A stretch of DNA of 64,000 nucleotides, taken from assembly GCA_034336665.1 (NCBI GenBank), contig CM067570.1, positions 26,059,002 to 26,123,001 of the forward strand, written 5' to 3'. Within the stretch, counting starts at the first letter, position 1; every line of letters starts with the position of its first letter. The translations under genes were made by a program, and so were the position numbers. The DNA comes from Luscinia megarhynchos. Lineage: Eukaryota > Chordata > Aves > Passeriformes > Turdidae. The notes beneath the pieces are model-generated. The model worked only from the letters and a program-made list of their open reading frames with translations. It did not search any database and had not been told where the DNA came from. This document shows, piece after piece, positions 34,901 through 48,600 of this stretch.

Positions 34901-37735
34901 ATATACACTGGGATATGTGATATATCAGCCTGGGCAGCACCAGGAGAAGAACTGCTTGGGATGGACCTGCCCAAGCTCCCTGGGCTGGCCACCTTCTCTT
35001 GGTTTCTGCATGAGTCCCAGTCTCATGGATGCTCCAGCTTATCCTGAGCTTCTCTCAGTGTCTGTGAAAATGAGTCACAGGCATGCAAAGGTAGCATACC
35101 TGACTCCAGCAGAGTCATTCCTTGCTTCATAATTCTAAAAGTGTTAGAGATCAGAGCAAAAATAAATACAACCGTAGCTACTTACTCTCATAACCATACA
35201 ATGTTTTTTAGGAAGCTGACTAATGTCATTGTGGTTAAAGGTTCCCTTCCCAGAACTATATTCCCTCAGACCTCTTGTCCATACCATGGATCCTTGACCT
35301 AGTCTGGACTATCTATCAGACACCCCTTTTCCTCCAAAACCCAGTGACTGTGTTCCTTCTATGTGATTGCCCCTCTTTGGATAAACCCACCCTCAGCTTC
35401 TGAGGCCAAAGACAAGTGCTAATACCTGATCTCTATGTCCTTCCTGAATGAGCTGCACAATTACAAAACTCTGCAGAAAAGTCTGCAGAAAATCTAAAAA
35501 ATACTGGTTCTCCCTCCTTGGGGCAGCCCATTCCACAGAGCCATCTCATTTGTCAGCTGCCATGGAGGCAACCAGTCTCTTACCAGGGAGAATTTTGTGT
35601 GCAGCTCTAGCAGTGTAAGGCTGTTACAACTGGGGTACGTAAAACTAATGGAAACAGCCAAGTTTCTCAAGTTTGTGCATAAATTTTCCAGCTCGCTGCA
35701 GATGGTGCCACAATATTTTTGGACACTGAATTATGTTTTGCTTCTAGCCCCACTGCTAGTGTGGACACAGTGACTGGTTGCTCTCATCACTCTCTTGTTG
35801 ATACCCTTTGGTTGTGAGGGGTGCTGCAATGATCAGGTGCATTGTGGTATGTCTTTTGTCATTCATGCCCAACCTAGGTTAAATTTTGTCTTTCTGTAGA
35901 CTCATCTATTTGAGGTTATATTTTAAATCTTCTTTAATGCACGAACTGAAGGCTTGCACTTGTCCTGTTTGAGTTTTCACTTGTTTCAATGGAAAGAGCA
36001 GGATACTCATCAAAGCCCCAATCTCTGTTTATGTAGGAAGAAGACCTGGATTTAGCCCTAAATAAGAGATGGGAAAGACCCATTCTATCTTTTAGGTCCT
36101 GCTATTAGATATGATAGTGGTGTAATTAGTCTAATTTTAAATTCCTGGAATAATGAGGCTCTTGTCATCTCTCTTGGGATGTGGTTCTAGCATCCAACAA
36201 TCATACAGGCAGGAATCCACTGCCTGATGTTCAAACAAATGGTTTATCTTTGCCTTCTTAAGAGTCTCTAAAGATGAGTGCAGCCTCCAGAAACAAGTGG
36301 TTTCCTAAGCTTAGAAAACAAGGGAAGAAGAGCTGTTATTCAATACAGAATCTGCCAGATGTCTAAAGAGGCTAAGGAATTCCTAAGCCTCTGTTTACAA
36401 AATCCTGTCTCCTCCCATGAATGCTTAAATTACCAGTCACTGCTACCATCCTATGTTTAGGGTGAAATTTTCTTAACGACTCCACTTTCAAAATTGGATT
36501 GGAAAGAGAAACAAACATTTTAATCACTTTTCCTTCTTCTTAATGGGCTTGCACAAACAAACCCCTGTTCTCCACAATTACATTAAAACTGTTACAAAGA
36601 ATTATTTCTTCCTTTGGTCGAAGTCAGGCTTGGAGACCCACTTGCTGTGGTGTTTCTCTGCTTCCAGGACACTTGAAGGTTTGCTGTGTAGGGCTGCTGC
36701 CTGCTGCATCCCTGGAGATGGATGATCCTGCGTGTGGAGAGCTTCCCTTTCCACAGGGACCCTCAGGCTGCAGTGACCAAACTATTTCAGTGTAACAATG
36801 CTGTTTAAGGGCAAGGGGCAGAGGGCTTACACCAGTGCTTGCAGACAGCTCTCCTGAGAAACTGGGATCCTGGGGTTTGTGGACCAGCATCAAATGCTCT
36901 CCTTTACTTTTTTTTTAATTACTTGCTTTCAAATTATTTCTGCCTTGGCGTCAGCCTGCATTGACTGCAGCCTCCTGGAGCTGGGACCACTGGTACAGTG
37001 AGTGGCACTGTAGATATTCAGCTGATTTCCTTCCATGAGGAAGGGGAACCAGAGAGCAGCACTTCAAATAAGTTCCCTCCTCGTGGAGTCTCTGCAGGGA
37101 ATGAGGGCCCATTTTCTTAATTACATGTTCATTAGTATGTTTAGTGCTCTCCTCCTTCTCTTCCCCCAGCCCTGCCACCTGGGAGTTCCTACTATGTTAC
37201 TGGAAAGCCACAGAGGTTTATTTAAATACCACATAGTCAGATTGGAATGAAAAGCTATGAAGCTTCCCCTCTTTAATACTTTTTGAAATTATTTATGGGC
37301 TATGCTTCTTGCCTACGTAGAAGGTGCCTTCTGAGATTCCTGCAAGTCAATGCAGAAATAGCTGTTTGAATTGAGCAATAATTAGAAGCAGATGGAGCAA
37401 AGCAAAGCATCACAGAAATCCCATTCTGCTAAAGAAACACTGCTGTCTGAAATAGATTTCCGCTGCATGTAACATTTTCTCATACGGGCTAAAAAGAAAT
37501 AACATCATATGTCTGGTTTGCACCTACCAAAGCTGGGAAATTCAAAGTAACATCTGCAATCCTGCTCTGAATTCAGTCTCAATCTGCATGCCATTTGCAA
37601 CCCCTACATTTGCCTGTACCACAGTTACAATTTCTTTTCTTTGCTAGACCTTGGAACAATGGGTATTCAGTTACTTTTTGTGAATGTGTGTATATTTGTA
37701 TTGAGTTTTTTTCTTAATCTTTGGTATCCACCAAA
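31942..37735. other. Gene-free stretch
   Basis: No gene, RNA or transposon recognised. Purine-rich runs occur at about 32455-32515 and 32795-32855 (gagaaggaaaagaaagg and similar). The rest is single-copy-looking. Confidence 0.5.
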
Positions 37736-37792
37736 GATTTGGTGGTTGTTTTGTTGTTTGGGGGTCTTTGTTTAGTTGTTTGTTTGTTTAAA
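37736..37792 (+). repeat. T/G-rich low-complexity run
   Basis: ttggtggttgttttgttgtttggggg and gtttgtttgtttaaa, a short TG/TTTG-rich run similar in style to the block at 31811. Confidence 0.6.
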
Positions 37793-38594
37793 ATTATTTA
37801 AAATTCTAGGAAAATGTTTGTGACTTAAAATACGACAGTATTTAGTAATCCACAGACTCAGTCTGGGGAAGGTACTCAGAGCTCTCAAATCCTCATTTGC
37901 TGCCAAAATCTTTTGTGCTTGATGTAGTGGATTGTTTCACTCCTGACTTCTAAAAATAACACATCCTGGTCTTATTGCTCCCACAGATCATCCCCTTAAG
38001 TTTAGAGAAAACTGAAAACTCACAGCATCTCAAAGACAGCTGCACAGCTCTCAAGCTCAAATTTTAACTCTGTTTCTCGTTTGCTTTCCTTACATGAGTG
38101 CAGCTGGATGTGGTTTGCTGAGGGGCTTTTGTTGAGCCATGTTGTTGGTGTGAGCTGCTTTTCTTTCAATGATTATAACTTATTGACTTGATAGGAAGTC
38201 ATAAAGCCATATTTTGGTCAGCTGCTACATGTGTCCAGTACAGCTGTGATTTTAATGGTGGACTCGTTCATAATTACGTTGAAATTTTCAATAGGCAGGG
38301 ATCCATACTGCAAGGTAAGGGAGTCTTCATGAGCTGTTTTAGAAAGCAACAGTTTTAAAATTGCAAAGATATGCGTTCACTGTGTCTGAAAACATTCATG
38401 TCGTAGCACTCCAAAGTGTTCTGAGCTTGTGCTGCTCGAGAATGTTTACAAACAGGCTTGAGGGTTTTGCCTGGAGCAGAAGTTATTCCTAGGGGGGGAA
38501 AAAAGGAAAAGAACAAAAAAGAAAATTAAGGCAATCATGAAGGTTGGCAGGTTGCTGTTTGCTTTCTGATGTGAGTGAGCGGCGAGGCTGCGGC

Positions 38595-38648
38595 GAGTTC
38601 CCATCCCGCAGAGCTGCTCCCGAGTTCCCATCCCGCAGAGCTGCTCCC
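38595..38648. repeat. Perfect 27-bp tandem duplication, CpG-bearing
   Basis: Two identical adjacent copies of a unit starting gagttcccatcccgcagag and ending ctgctccc (38595-38621, 38622-38648). They lie in a local CpG-containing patch (gtgagcggcgaggctgcggc just before). Perfect identity suggests a recent or polymorphic duplication. Confidence 0.9.
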
Positions 38649-39436
38649 AGGACCGCACTTGGGGCTGGTCCTGCCCGTGTGGGAAGTGGTGCTGGGAGCA
38701 GCAATAGGTGGCATCCCTCTGTTTGACTCTGCCTCCCAGCTCCGTGCTGCTGTAGGTGCAGGATTTTGCCTGGGGTGTGAAAACTGAAATTCCAGCTGCT
38801 GATAGCTATTAAAGTGCAACTGCTGAAACAGAAATGTAAATGCTGGTGTCTTTGCCAAACTCCTACTGGTTTACTTTCATAAAGAGTGTTGCTGGGGGCG
38901 GGAGGGATAATGTAGGGAAACGAGGTCTAATATTAAAATAATTGCTTTCTGGGCAAAGCAAACAAATCCTCCTGTAGCATCCTAGAAGCTGCTCCACACG
39001 GTGTGTTGGGTGATGGTGAAGGAGTGCTAATCCTGGAAACTCAGTGTAGACATTGATAGTATTTTTTTAAGGTTGCTGATCTGTGGGAATTTGTGAAGTG
39101 CTATGAATTGTTTTTACCTGAATTTGAACAAAGCAGCATCACACCAGTGGCTTCTGGTTCTGGAGACAGTAGGCTTTTAAAATGCACCATTGTTATCATT
39201 GTTATTATCCAAGTGCAGTGTAATCCTTGGTGTAATCCTAGGCACAATAGTAAAGGCATTTTCTGCCTTTATCAGTGAGATTTATTCATGCAAGTCACAG
39301 TAGAGAAGGATGATGACTCATGAACAGCCTGTGGAAAGATGAAATGGTGACTGTCCCCAGACATCCCCTGCCCTGTGCCAGAGATGGCTTCCTCCAGGGC
39401 GAGGACAACTGCACCCAACTCAGAGCCACTGTAGGA

Positions 39437-39472
39437 CTGCTGCTGTGTGCCTCACTGCTGCTGTGTGCCTCA
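39437..39472. repeat. Perfect 18-bp tandem duplication
   Basis: Two identical copies of ctgctgctgtgtgcctca (39437-39454 and 39455-39472). Confidence 0.9.
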
Positions 39473-42400
39473 CTGTGTTGGGGCAGCTCAGATTTGGCAC
39501 CAGGTTACTCCTCTTCTTTGAGCTGCAAACCGAGGTGATCCCTGGAACCACATCACTCTTGGCCCAGACATCCCTGCACGAGGGGCAGCCACTTGCAGGA
39601 GAGCAGCAAGGCACTGGGAGCTGCTGCAACCATCTGATTTTCATCTGGTTTGTGACTCAGTGCTCTCCCTGACCATAGGGTCAGCTCTCTGTGAGTAAAG
39701 TCTACAGGCGTTGGCCCCTAGATATTATCCAGCTATGGTGAGTTTGGGCTCTCCAAAGCAGTTGGATAATAGCTACTCACCAGACCCCAAATTCGCTAAG
39801 CAGTATTCCAGAGAAGTGCTCTGTTTTCCAAGAAAGTCTAGGGTAGGTGTGCTTAAGACATAAAAAAATCTAAAAAGTAGATTTTTTTTCCCAAAGCATA
39901 TCTTAAAACTGGTCAGTTTTTGTTGTTGTTTGGTTTTTTTAGCTAGACCAACTCTCCCTTTAAGATGCTCTCAGATTCCAGGTGCTCACCAGCAGGGCTG
40001 TGAGTGGCAAGGAAACCCAGGCCACTTCCAAGGTTCTTCAGAGGTGCTTACCTGCTCCAGGGAAGCTGCAGTTGAAGCCAGGCAGCTTTGAGAGCGAGCA
40101 CAAATGGTATTTTGCTAAATAATTCCCTAGGGTTTGAGGGCTTGTTTCTAACAGGGCCAATTAAAAAAAAAAATCCAAGAACTGGCATGGGGGTTGTATA
40201 AAAATTCATTATTGCTTTTGTCCATCTTTGAAAGTATTGATTTAAAAATACGTTTTTTCACCACAAGTTTTTATCAAAGTCACTTGTGAAAAGAATTGCT
40301 TGTTGGAAGCCTTTTCAAGAAAATTCAGTTTACTGGTAGTATTTGAAGTCATCTGTTCTTCAAACATGATAAAAAAATTACAATTGGGATAGGAGCTCAT
40401 GTGGAACCATCATGGGAGAAAACCCAAAATGTTTCTGAAAAATAGTTGAAAAGAGTCTGTGTGTGACAGTCTCTTCCTATTCACTAGCATACAGCTAAAA
40501 GAAAAATCTGGTCCATTTTTAATGTAAAAATGCCCAAGTGTTTGCCTCTATAAACAGAAACAAATCCAAAAGCCGGGTAAACCCAAATTGTATAGCTAAG
40601 GAACCCAAGCACCCCCTTGCCTGGAGGAGGAATTAGTGGCTTGCATAATCAAGCCTGGGGAGCTCATTTTGTCATGCTCAAAGGGCTGCAGTGGTGCAAC
40701 AGTAGGGGTGGAGGGATCAGCAAGCACCAACAATGAATTCCCTTCATTTTTCCATTTTAAGGCCTGAGTAGAGGAAATGCAAAGCTCTTCTTTTTTGCTC
40801 TTTCCCCCCACCTGCTTTTTTTTTAAGGGTAGATGAAAAGAATGCATCAGGAAAGAAGCCAGGTTGACACCTGTGTCTATGACAGCTCAGGCAAGGAAAA
40901 TTGTGGGAAAGGATCCGCTGGCAGCAATTTGAAACTCTCTCCTTCCTGACTCGGAGGCTTTGACTGATGGTGCAGCTTTGTGCAGCCATATGGTTGAACA
41001 TCTTGAAGGGCTGGCAAAGAGATGCTCGTGCCAGCGCTGGGAAGGGGAACCAAGTCATTATTGGAAACCAGACCTCGGAGAGAGGAGCCACTAATACAAA
41101 ATTTTGCTCCATGCTTGGCTGTTTTCTCTGTGCACAGGACCCAGTGTGGCACCTCAGGAAGGCAAGGCATTGCCTGACTGCCTGGCACAGCTGTGCTGAG
41201 CCGTGGGTAGAAGGAAAAGCTTCTTTCTCTGTGCTTAGTGCACAGAGTGAGCTCTTCACAGTGCAGCATTTCCCTCTTTGCACACACTCGTTCACACCCT
41301 CACTCCTTTTATTCACCCAAATTTGGCTTTGTTATGAGCTGCCACATTGGTTCTCCCTATACTGCAGTACCAGGAGGACAAGGTTTGCTCTTCCCAGGCT
41401 CCAACAGAGACCCAGGGAGAGCAGAGCTCTCTGACCAGGGCTCCTGGCAGCATTGGTGCCCATTAATGCAAAGCAGTACCAGGGCCAGTAAGATAAGGGT
41501 TGTAATGACCACCATGGGCTCCTGCTTTCCCTTTTATTACTTGGTACATTACATTTGTTTCCAGCAGAGAAGAGTTTATGTGTGTGTGGCTGCATCAGTT
41601 GTGTTGGACTGAGCTCCCTACATGGTTTTGTGGATGGACTCCAGGGACAGAGCTGCACTTCCCCTTAATAAGCTCCTCGCACCACATTAAAGATAAAAGG
41701 GGAAGGGAAATATTTATATTCTGACAAAGCAGCTCTTCCCTTCAGGCTCTTGTTTTATTTATTAGCTTGCTCTGTCCCTCTCTTGCAGTTTTTTTCTCTC
41801 TGTTTCAGTGCCTGTGCTGTCTTTTTCTCCTTTATTCACTAATTTCGTCCCTGGGAGACAGTGACAGCAAAACTTAAGAATCACTGCCCAAGACATCAGA
41901 TTCAAATTGTGTAATTCCCAGTTGATAACTACAGCTCTCCCCCCATCTTTGTTTTTTAACACAAAGTAATGATTTATGGTGCTTAAACAATTGAATACAT
42001 TACATCTAGTTTGCTCCAATTGCTTTAGATGAAACTGTAGAATAGGGTGAGTTGGGTTTCTGATGGTTGTTTGTTATTTGTTTGTTTTTTATACATTGCA
42101 ACACAGTTGCTGAATAGCCTCCCTTGTTTGTGTAGGCAGTGGAAACCACTATCATTCTTGTCTGGAGAAGCCCTTACTGAGGCATGACACAGCTACATGG
42201 AGACCTTTTTAACCTCATTCATCAAATGCTTCCTTTCCTCTGAGGCCTTATCCTGGGGGACCATTCATTTCCTTCAACTAATATACCATATGAAAGGAAT
42301 CTTGGGTAGATTCCTGCATCTCAGTCTAGCTCTGAATTTGTACAAAAGTTCAAGAAGACAAGCAAAATGTGATATTCTTGTTTTCTACTTCTTTTGCTCC

Positions 42401-43168
42401 TTCTCACACATTACCGAAAATCATGATCTAACTTACAATGCCAGGGGACACCAAAGTTCATGTTCTAATTATTTTAAAAGCTATACTTTTTTTGTGATAC
42501 AATCAAGTAGCCCTCTGCTAAGAGCCAGGCAGCACAATTAGAGACTTGGTGCCCATAAGCTTCATGTCTCTGACATTGTTATGTTTTTGCCTGTTGTCAT
42601 AGAACTGCAAAGTATCTGTAAAACACAGCCTTTACACCACCAGATTGAGTGGTGTAAACTGCAAACTGCCGGATGAATGAACTGTAGCTGGTTGGGGGAG
42701 CGAACTGGTTTTTTACCCTTCATAATGCTGCCCTCCCAAAAAAACAACACAGCTCGGTTTCCAGACTGATCAGGAAGGTAAAAGAATTTGCTAATTGATT
42801 TTTCTCCCTCCCATATCAATTAACGGAGCCAATCTAGTGAGATGCGTGCTCTTCTTTCTTAGTTAATTAATCCTTTTCCTTTATCTTCACAAATAATGGC
42901 AATAAAGCAATTAGCAGAGGATTTACAGGGTGTGGAGTAGTGAGAGATTCCTCTGGCCCCTCTGCAGCTCAAGCTGTTCAGCAGTGCCGCAATTCAGGCG
43001 CTCTCTGAAGGGATTTGTGTCTCCCACCCTCTGCGGTGTGGCTGTGAAAGCCCAGCCTTCTCAAGATGTGAAATCCCCAGCTCGCCTTCCCCCAGGGAGA
43101 GTTAACAGCTTCGGTGCCAGGCACTGGGACAAGGGCAGCTACAGAAGGTGGCAGGCACCAGCTGCTGG

Positions 43169-44563
43169 TGCCACTGCTGTCCCCTAGCCCTGAGCCTGTG
43201 GCACTGCTGTCCCACTACCCTGGGCCCGTGGCACTGCTGTCCCCACTGCCCTGAGGCTGTGGCACTGCTGTCCCCACTGCCCTGGGCCCGTGGCACTGCT
43301 GTCCCCACTGCCCTGAGGCTGTGACACTGCTGTCCCCACTGCCCTGGGCTCGTGGCACTGCTGTCCCCACTGCCCTGAGGCTGTGGCACTGCTGTCCCCA
43401 CTACCCTGGGCCTGTGCCACTGCTGTGCCCACTGCCCTGAGCCTGTGGCACTGCTGTCCCACTACCCTGGGCCTGTGCCACTGCTGTGCCCACTGCCCTG
43501 AGGCTGTGGCACTGCTGTCCCCACTACCCTGGGCCCGTGGCACTGCTGTCCCTAGCCCTGGGCCTGTGGCACTGCTGTGCCCACTGCCCTGAGGCTGTGG
43601 CACTGCTGTGCCCACTACCCTGGGCCTGTGGCACTGCTGTCCCCACTACCCTGGGCCTGTGCCACTGCTGTGCCCACTACCCTGGGCCTGTGGCACTGCT
43701 GTCCCACTACCCTGGGCCTGTGGCACTGCTGTGCCCACTGCCCTGGGCCTGTGCCACTGCTGTGCCCACTGCCCTGGGCCTGTGCCACTGCTGTGCCCAC
43801 TGCCCTGAGGCTGTGGCACTGCTGTCCCCACTGCCCTGAGGCTGTGGCACTGCTGTCCCCACTACCCTGGGCCTGTGCCACTGCTGTGCCCACTGCCCTG
43901 AGGCTGTGGCACTGCTGTCCCCACTACCCTGGGCCCGTGGCACTGCTGTGCCCACTGCCCTGAGGCTGTGGCACTGCTGTCCCCACTACCCTGGGCCCGT
44001 GGCACTGCTGTGCCCACTGCCCTGGGCCCGTGGCACTGCTGTCCCCACTGCCCTGAGGCTGTGGCACTGCTGTCCCCACTGCCCTGGGCCCGTGGCACTG
44101 CTGTCCCCACTGCCCTGAGGCTGTGGCACTGCTGTCCCCACTACCCTGGGCCCGTGGCACTGCTGTCCCCACTGCCCTGAGGCTGTGGCACTGCTGTCCC
44201 CACTGCCCTGAGCCTGTGGCACTGCTGTCCCCACTGCCCTGGGCCCGTGGCACTGCTGTCCCCACTGCCCTGGGCCTGTGGCACTGCTGTGCCCACTGCC
44301 CTGGGCCTGTGGCACTGCTGTCCCCCTAGCCCTGGGCCTGTGACACTGCTGTCCCCACTGCCCTGAGGCTGTGGCACTGCTGTCCCACTGCCCTGGGCCC
44401 GTGGCACTGCTGTCCCCACTGCCCTGGGCCTGTGACACTGCTGTCCCCACTGCCCTGGGCCCGTGGCACTGCTGTCCCCTAGCCCTGGGCCTGTGGCACT
44501 GCTGTCCCCACTGCCCTGGGCCCGTGGCACTGCTGTCCCCACTGCCCTGGAGCCTGTGGCTCC
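43169..44563. repeat. Minisatellite, 31-bp unit, about 45 copies
   Basis: A unit of 31 bp beginning gtggcactgctgtcccc and ending in actgccctgaggct or a variant is tandemly repeated over about 1.4 kb. Main variants are gaggct or gggccc/gggcct before the next gtg, ctgtgccc versus ctgtcccc, and actaccc versus actgccc. Some copies are 30 bp (cccacta) or contain ccctagccc. Variants alternate in places, giving a 62-bp higher-order pattern. Because 31 is not a multiple of 3, the array gives open frames in several phases on both strands. These are not genes. Confidence 0.97.
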
Positions 44564-45408
44564 CAGGGAAGGTGCAGCGGGGCAGGGAGTGCTGAGCAGC
44601 CCCATTCCCTCCTTCCTGCTAGAGCAGCAGGGCTGTGCCTCCCTCCCCTGCCCTGGCCATACACAGCCCCTGCCTCCCCGAATCCCCAGTGAGTGGCTCA
44701 GCTGTCCCAGCAGGAGAGGAGCTGCCTAAGCTGTAAACCCTGCAGGAGAGGAACACACAGGAGGAGGGAGCTGTCAGAGAGGAGTTGGATGAGTTTAGCC
44801 ATCCTCCCCAGATGTTAGGGCTCACCTGCACAGCTGTCTCCAAGCTCCCTGGCACAGCTCCCTGCATGGTTCGTTCCTTTTGTGGAAGGACAGCAGCTGC
44901 ACATGGGGTTGCACTGGTGGAGAGAGCAGCATCTCCCCACGGGCTGTTCACACCCTGACCAGGCATCTGTGCTTGAGCTCATCTGCTCAAGACAGCCTTT
45001 GTCAGCAGCTCTCCCGGGCTATTTCCTTCCCTTGGAGTATGCAGCTGGGTCCTGATCACCTTTGTCCAAAGCAGCAACAAGGACCATACAGATTCCAGCC
45101 TCAGATAAGGGTATCACTGACAATTTGTATTTTGAAATGTTAATGTATTGAGTGGTTAAGCTAAGGCAAAGTTCCAGGATTTCAAGTACTTTTTAGGCAT
45201 GATTGGGAGCCCAGATTTTTGTCATTTCTCCAGGTGTTAAGGGTGTTGTGACCTGCTTCTGCCCACTTACCCTCACACCCCTATACAGGACTTGGCATGG
45301 AGGGTGTGAGAGTTGGCCCCACAGCTGGTAGGGTAGCACCCTTCATTGGTTTATGTAATTTAATTTAGTGGTTCTGAGTTGTCATTTCTTATTATTTGTC
45401 TATAAATA
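44564..45408. other. GC-rich then AT-rich gene-free stretch
   Basis: Sequence between the minisatellite and the CR1 fragment. GC-rich for about 500 bp, with no recognised gene or element. Confidence 0.5.
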
Positions 45409-45637
45409 GAATCACAGAATCCTTTAGGTTGGAAAAGACTTGAGATCCTTGAGTTCAGCCATTTAGCACTACCGAGTCCATTGCTAAACTAGGTCTTGAA
45501 GTGCTACATCTACATGTCTTTTAAATATCTGCAGGGATAGTGACTCCACCACTTCCCTGGGCAGCCTGTTCCAATGCTTGATAACCCTGTCAGCAAAGAA
45601 ATTTTCTAAATATCCAACCTAAACCCTCTGGTGGAAC
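45409..45637 (-). mobile_element. CR1 LINE fragment (5'-truncated 3' end)
   Basis: Read on the plus strand it is the reverse complement of a CR1 3' end. It begins agaatcacagaatc (the CR1 terminal octamer region), then ggttggaaaagact, then gaagtgctacatctacatg, gggatagtgactccaccac, ttccctgggcagcctgttcc, and tatccaacctaaaccctc. It stops abruptly at about 45637, consistent with 5' truncation. It contains only 3' terminal sequence and no coding capacity. CR1 is the dominant LINE of birds and other sauropsids. Confidence 0.92.
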
Positions 45638-48600
45638 TAATGTAATTAATCAAAGATTAAATTTGCTGATAATATCTCATTTAAGAGAAGCTTTACAGGG
45701 TATTCTTTTTTACTCCTGCTTAAGGATATTACCAACATGTAAGAATAAGCAACAAGTCCTGAAGTGCTGCAGCAAGAACCATCCACGTGTTCAACCTCCT
45801 CCTTTCTGCCCACAGTTCCCCCCATGCCTTCTCATTAGCAGCAGTGATGTGATGCTGGAGGACCCATCTCCACCCTCCTTCTGCAGGCACAAAGAGCTGG
45901 GGATGAAAATCTCTCTCTTCTGTGCTCCTAGCTGTGGAAAGTGGGAGTCTTTTTGGTTCCCTAAAAGGCCTGCTGACATCAGAAAAGCAAGCAGATCCCA
46001 ACTGTGTATAGTGGTCAGTGAAGCAGTCCCTCCTGCACCAGAGCCCTGAGGGAACAAGCACTTGGCTCTGAGCACCACCACCCCTTGCTGGTCCTCAGGC
46101 TTTCAAGAGAAAAAGAGAAAAGAGGCCCCATTCTGATGTATGAATTATCTGCAGCCAAACTGTCAGCTGGCAGCCCTCATAGATCTTAGACTAAATGTTG
46201 AAAAATGAAGCAACTGACTGCAAGAACAGAAAGAAATTGCCTGTGGGTGGAGGAATGTGTTCAGGCAGGAAAGTGTCCAGCTGTCCTTCAGCCAAGGTGT
46301 TTTCCCTCAGTGAAAGGTGTGCCAAGGGTGGCAACATATTTGGTTGTCCCTCAGCCTCCTGTAACCATCTCAGCCAGCCTGCTTACTCTGTGCTGCTGTT
46401 GTGTGTCCTTGTGAACTGCCCAAAATCTGTGAAAATATTGGTGAGCACTATAAAGTGTTTTCTGCTCTGAGCTACTTCATTAGACTAATTTCCAAAGTCC
46501 CAACATAGACTCCACAAGAATTATATTTTGATGTAATATACATGATTTTAACTACACAGCCATTAAATATTTCTGGCCTGGGTCAATCCTTCTGTCACTG
46601 TGGAGAAGTGTCTTGGTTTTTTTCTTATTATGTTGCTTGCTTGTTTGCTTGCTCACTGCTGCTGTGCCTATCTCTATTTTCAAATGTAAACTTGCTGTGC
46701 CACTATCAAGTGCCAGTGAAGAGATGTGGATGTTCTGTGTGACAGTGTGTATATAGTAGATGCATATTTGTCCTTAAGGCAAGATGCAATGTTTCATCCT
46801 GAGGGAAAGAAGAATGACCTTTAGTCTGTCTGGGTATTTTACAATGTGTCCTTCCTTTTCTGTTTCCTGTGAGGTTAAAGACCTGCTGGTGATGATTAAA
46901 AGTACTGCAGTTTCTTCTCTCTCTAAGTAGTTTTTTGAGTTATTTCAGAAGCAAGAAAGAGGCTAGAAAGGTTTAGTTGCATCTTCCTTTTCACCCTGAT
47001 GTCCACCAAAAATCAGATTCTGCAGCATTTTACTTTCTAATAAAAGTAAAACTTATAACTTTTTCTTTCTGTTCATATCCAGCAGCTGAACATCCCCTGC
47101 CCCCCCCAAACAGATTCCCAGAAGGATATTTTTTGCAGCCTTCCTACCAAGTTAGCTTTCATGATGCCAGCATGGGGTCTCTGGGCTGAAGATTCTGGCA
47201 CTTTTTGGGTCCATATATACTAGCATTATAGCTGTTAGGACCCAAGCTTAGAAATGTATTCCTAATTATAGCAGAAATGGTGGCCAGGGTTTATATCAGA
47301 TCTTTTTCCTTGGATTGTTTTTCTACTCCAGAACTGCTATATGTCTTTCTGCAGAGTTCTGGCAAAGATACTGTCAAGAAAACACATTACAAGGTAGTGC
47401 CAGAAGATCATCTGTGCGTTGGACAGATGGTCTGCACGTGCACCACAAGCCCACTGCTTTGGGAAACATTGAATTTACTCTGCCCTGGCTTCACAGCTGA
47501 TTCCAACTTGCACCACAAGCCCCTCTGACACTTCCAGGAAGTGTTGGACTTGCTTGCAGGGTCTCCACAGCTGATCTGTGCAGACGCTGTGGAAATGTCT
47601 GGGGTTTTTGGACACTGAGTAACATGGGGTTGCTACCACACAGTAGTTTCAGCTGGATGTTGGACCTGCAGAAATCCCACATAAATGTAAAGAAGATCCT
47701 CAGAGTCTCCCTTCCTTTCAGACAAAATCTGTGGGCAGAAGAGGGCATGTCCAATTAAACCCAGACGTGTTGGCCTTGCTCTGATCTGTTTGCTGGATGT
47801 CTGCAAGATGCAGAGAGATCAGGCAGAAGATGAATGGTGTGGCAGTCTAAAACCACACTTTGCTGTGAGTAATGTTAGCATATTGATGCAGCCTTTCATT
47901 CTCAGTGTTTGTCAAAATTAATTAGTATAAAGGTCTCCACAGGAACAACATCTGAAATACTTTTTCTATTCTATGTTCTCTTTTTTCCCAGTTTGTAGTT
48001 ACCTCTTAAGTCACTGCGTTTGCTTAGTGGCAAATTTGTATGTAACTTTTATTTATGTGCATTCATTCTGGCTTCACAATATCTGTGACTGAATTCAGGT
48101 AAGTGGTGACAAACCACCCACCCAAATTAAAAAACCTGCCCGGAAATAGGCCAAAGAAGAATTTCCTGGTTTAAAGGCCTCTGGAAGTCACTACTCTTCT
48201 ACATTTGACATTCAGATTGCAGCTGGGGCTTTCAAAAAATACAACTTGAGAGAACAGCTCTGGGTCATTCAGAAGGGAGCCTGGCTGCTGCCTGGAGCTG
48301 GGGTTGGGAGAGCTGAGATGCCCTAGCTCATCCTTGCCAGGGTGCTGCCAAAGGCATCTCTGACCCAGACCCCTCCACTGGCTCTGAGGAATGCACCACC
48401 TTAGGTCTCTCTGAGACAGAGGAAAATCATATTCCAGGTCTTAGATTAATTAGTGATCAGGCTGGAGGGGATTCTGCCTCCAGTGTGTTTCTTCCTCTCT
48501 CTGTGCAGCTCTGTTCAGATGTAAACATTACCTTCTGGTGGAGTTCTGGCTGCTTCTTTCTGCACTGATTCATTCACTCACCCACCCTTTCATCCCTACA

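Larger units (their letters stand above)
37793..43168. other. Gene-free stretch with two short duplications
   Basis: No gene, RNA or transposon recognised. It contains the 27-bp duplication at 38595 and the 18-bp duplication at 39437, listed separately. The open frame at 40744-41316 on the minus strand (190 codons) lacks any recognisable domain and is not called. Confidence 0.5.

Noticed and set aside
40744..41316. 190-codon minus-strand open frame and overlapping frames at 40877-41612
   Set aside because: Several frames are open on both strands at once, no domain is visible, and there is no CpG promoter or poly(A) context.
43169..44563. Many overlapping open frames rich in Leu, Trp, His, Cys, Pro or in Gly, Gln, Ser on both strands
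   Set aside because: All are translations of the 31-bp minisatellite in different phases. The repeat period, not coding selection, keeps them open.
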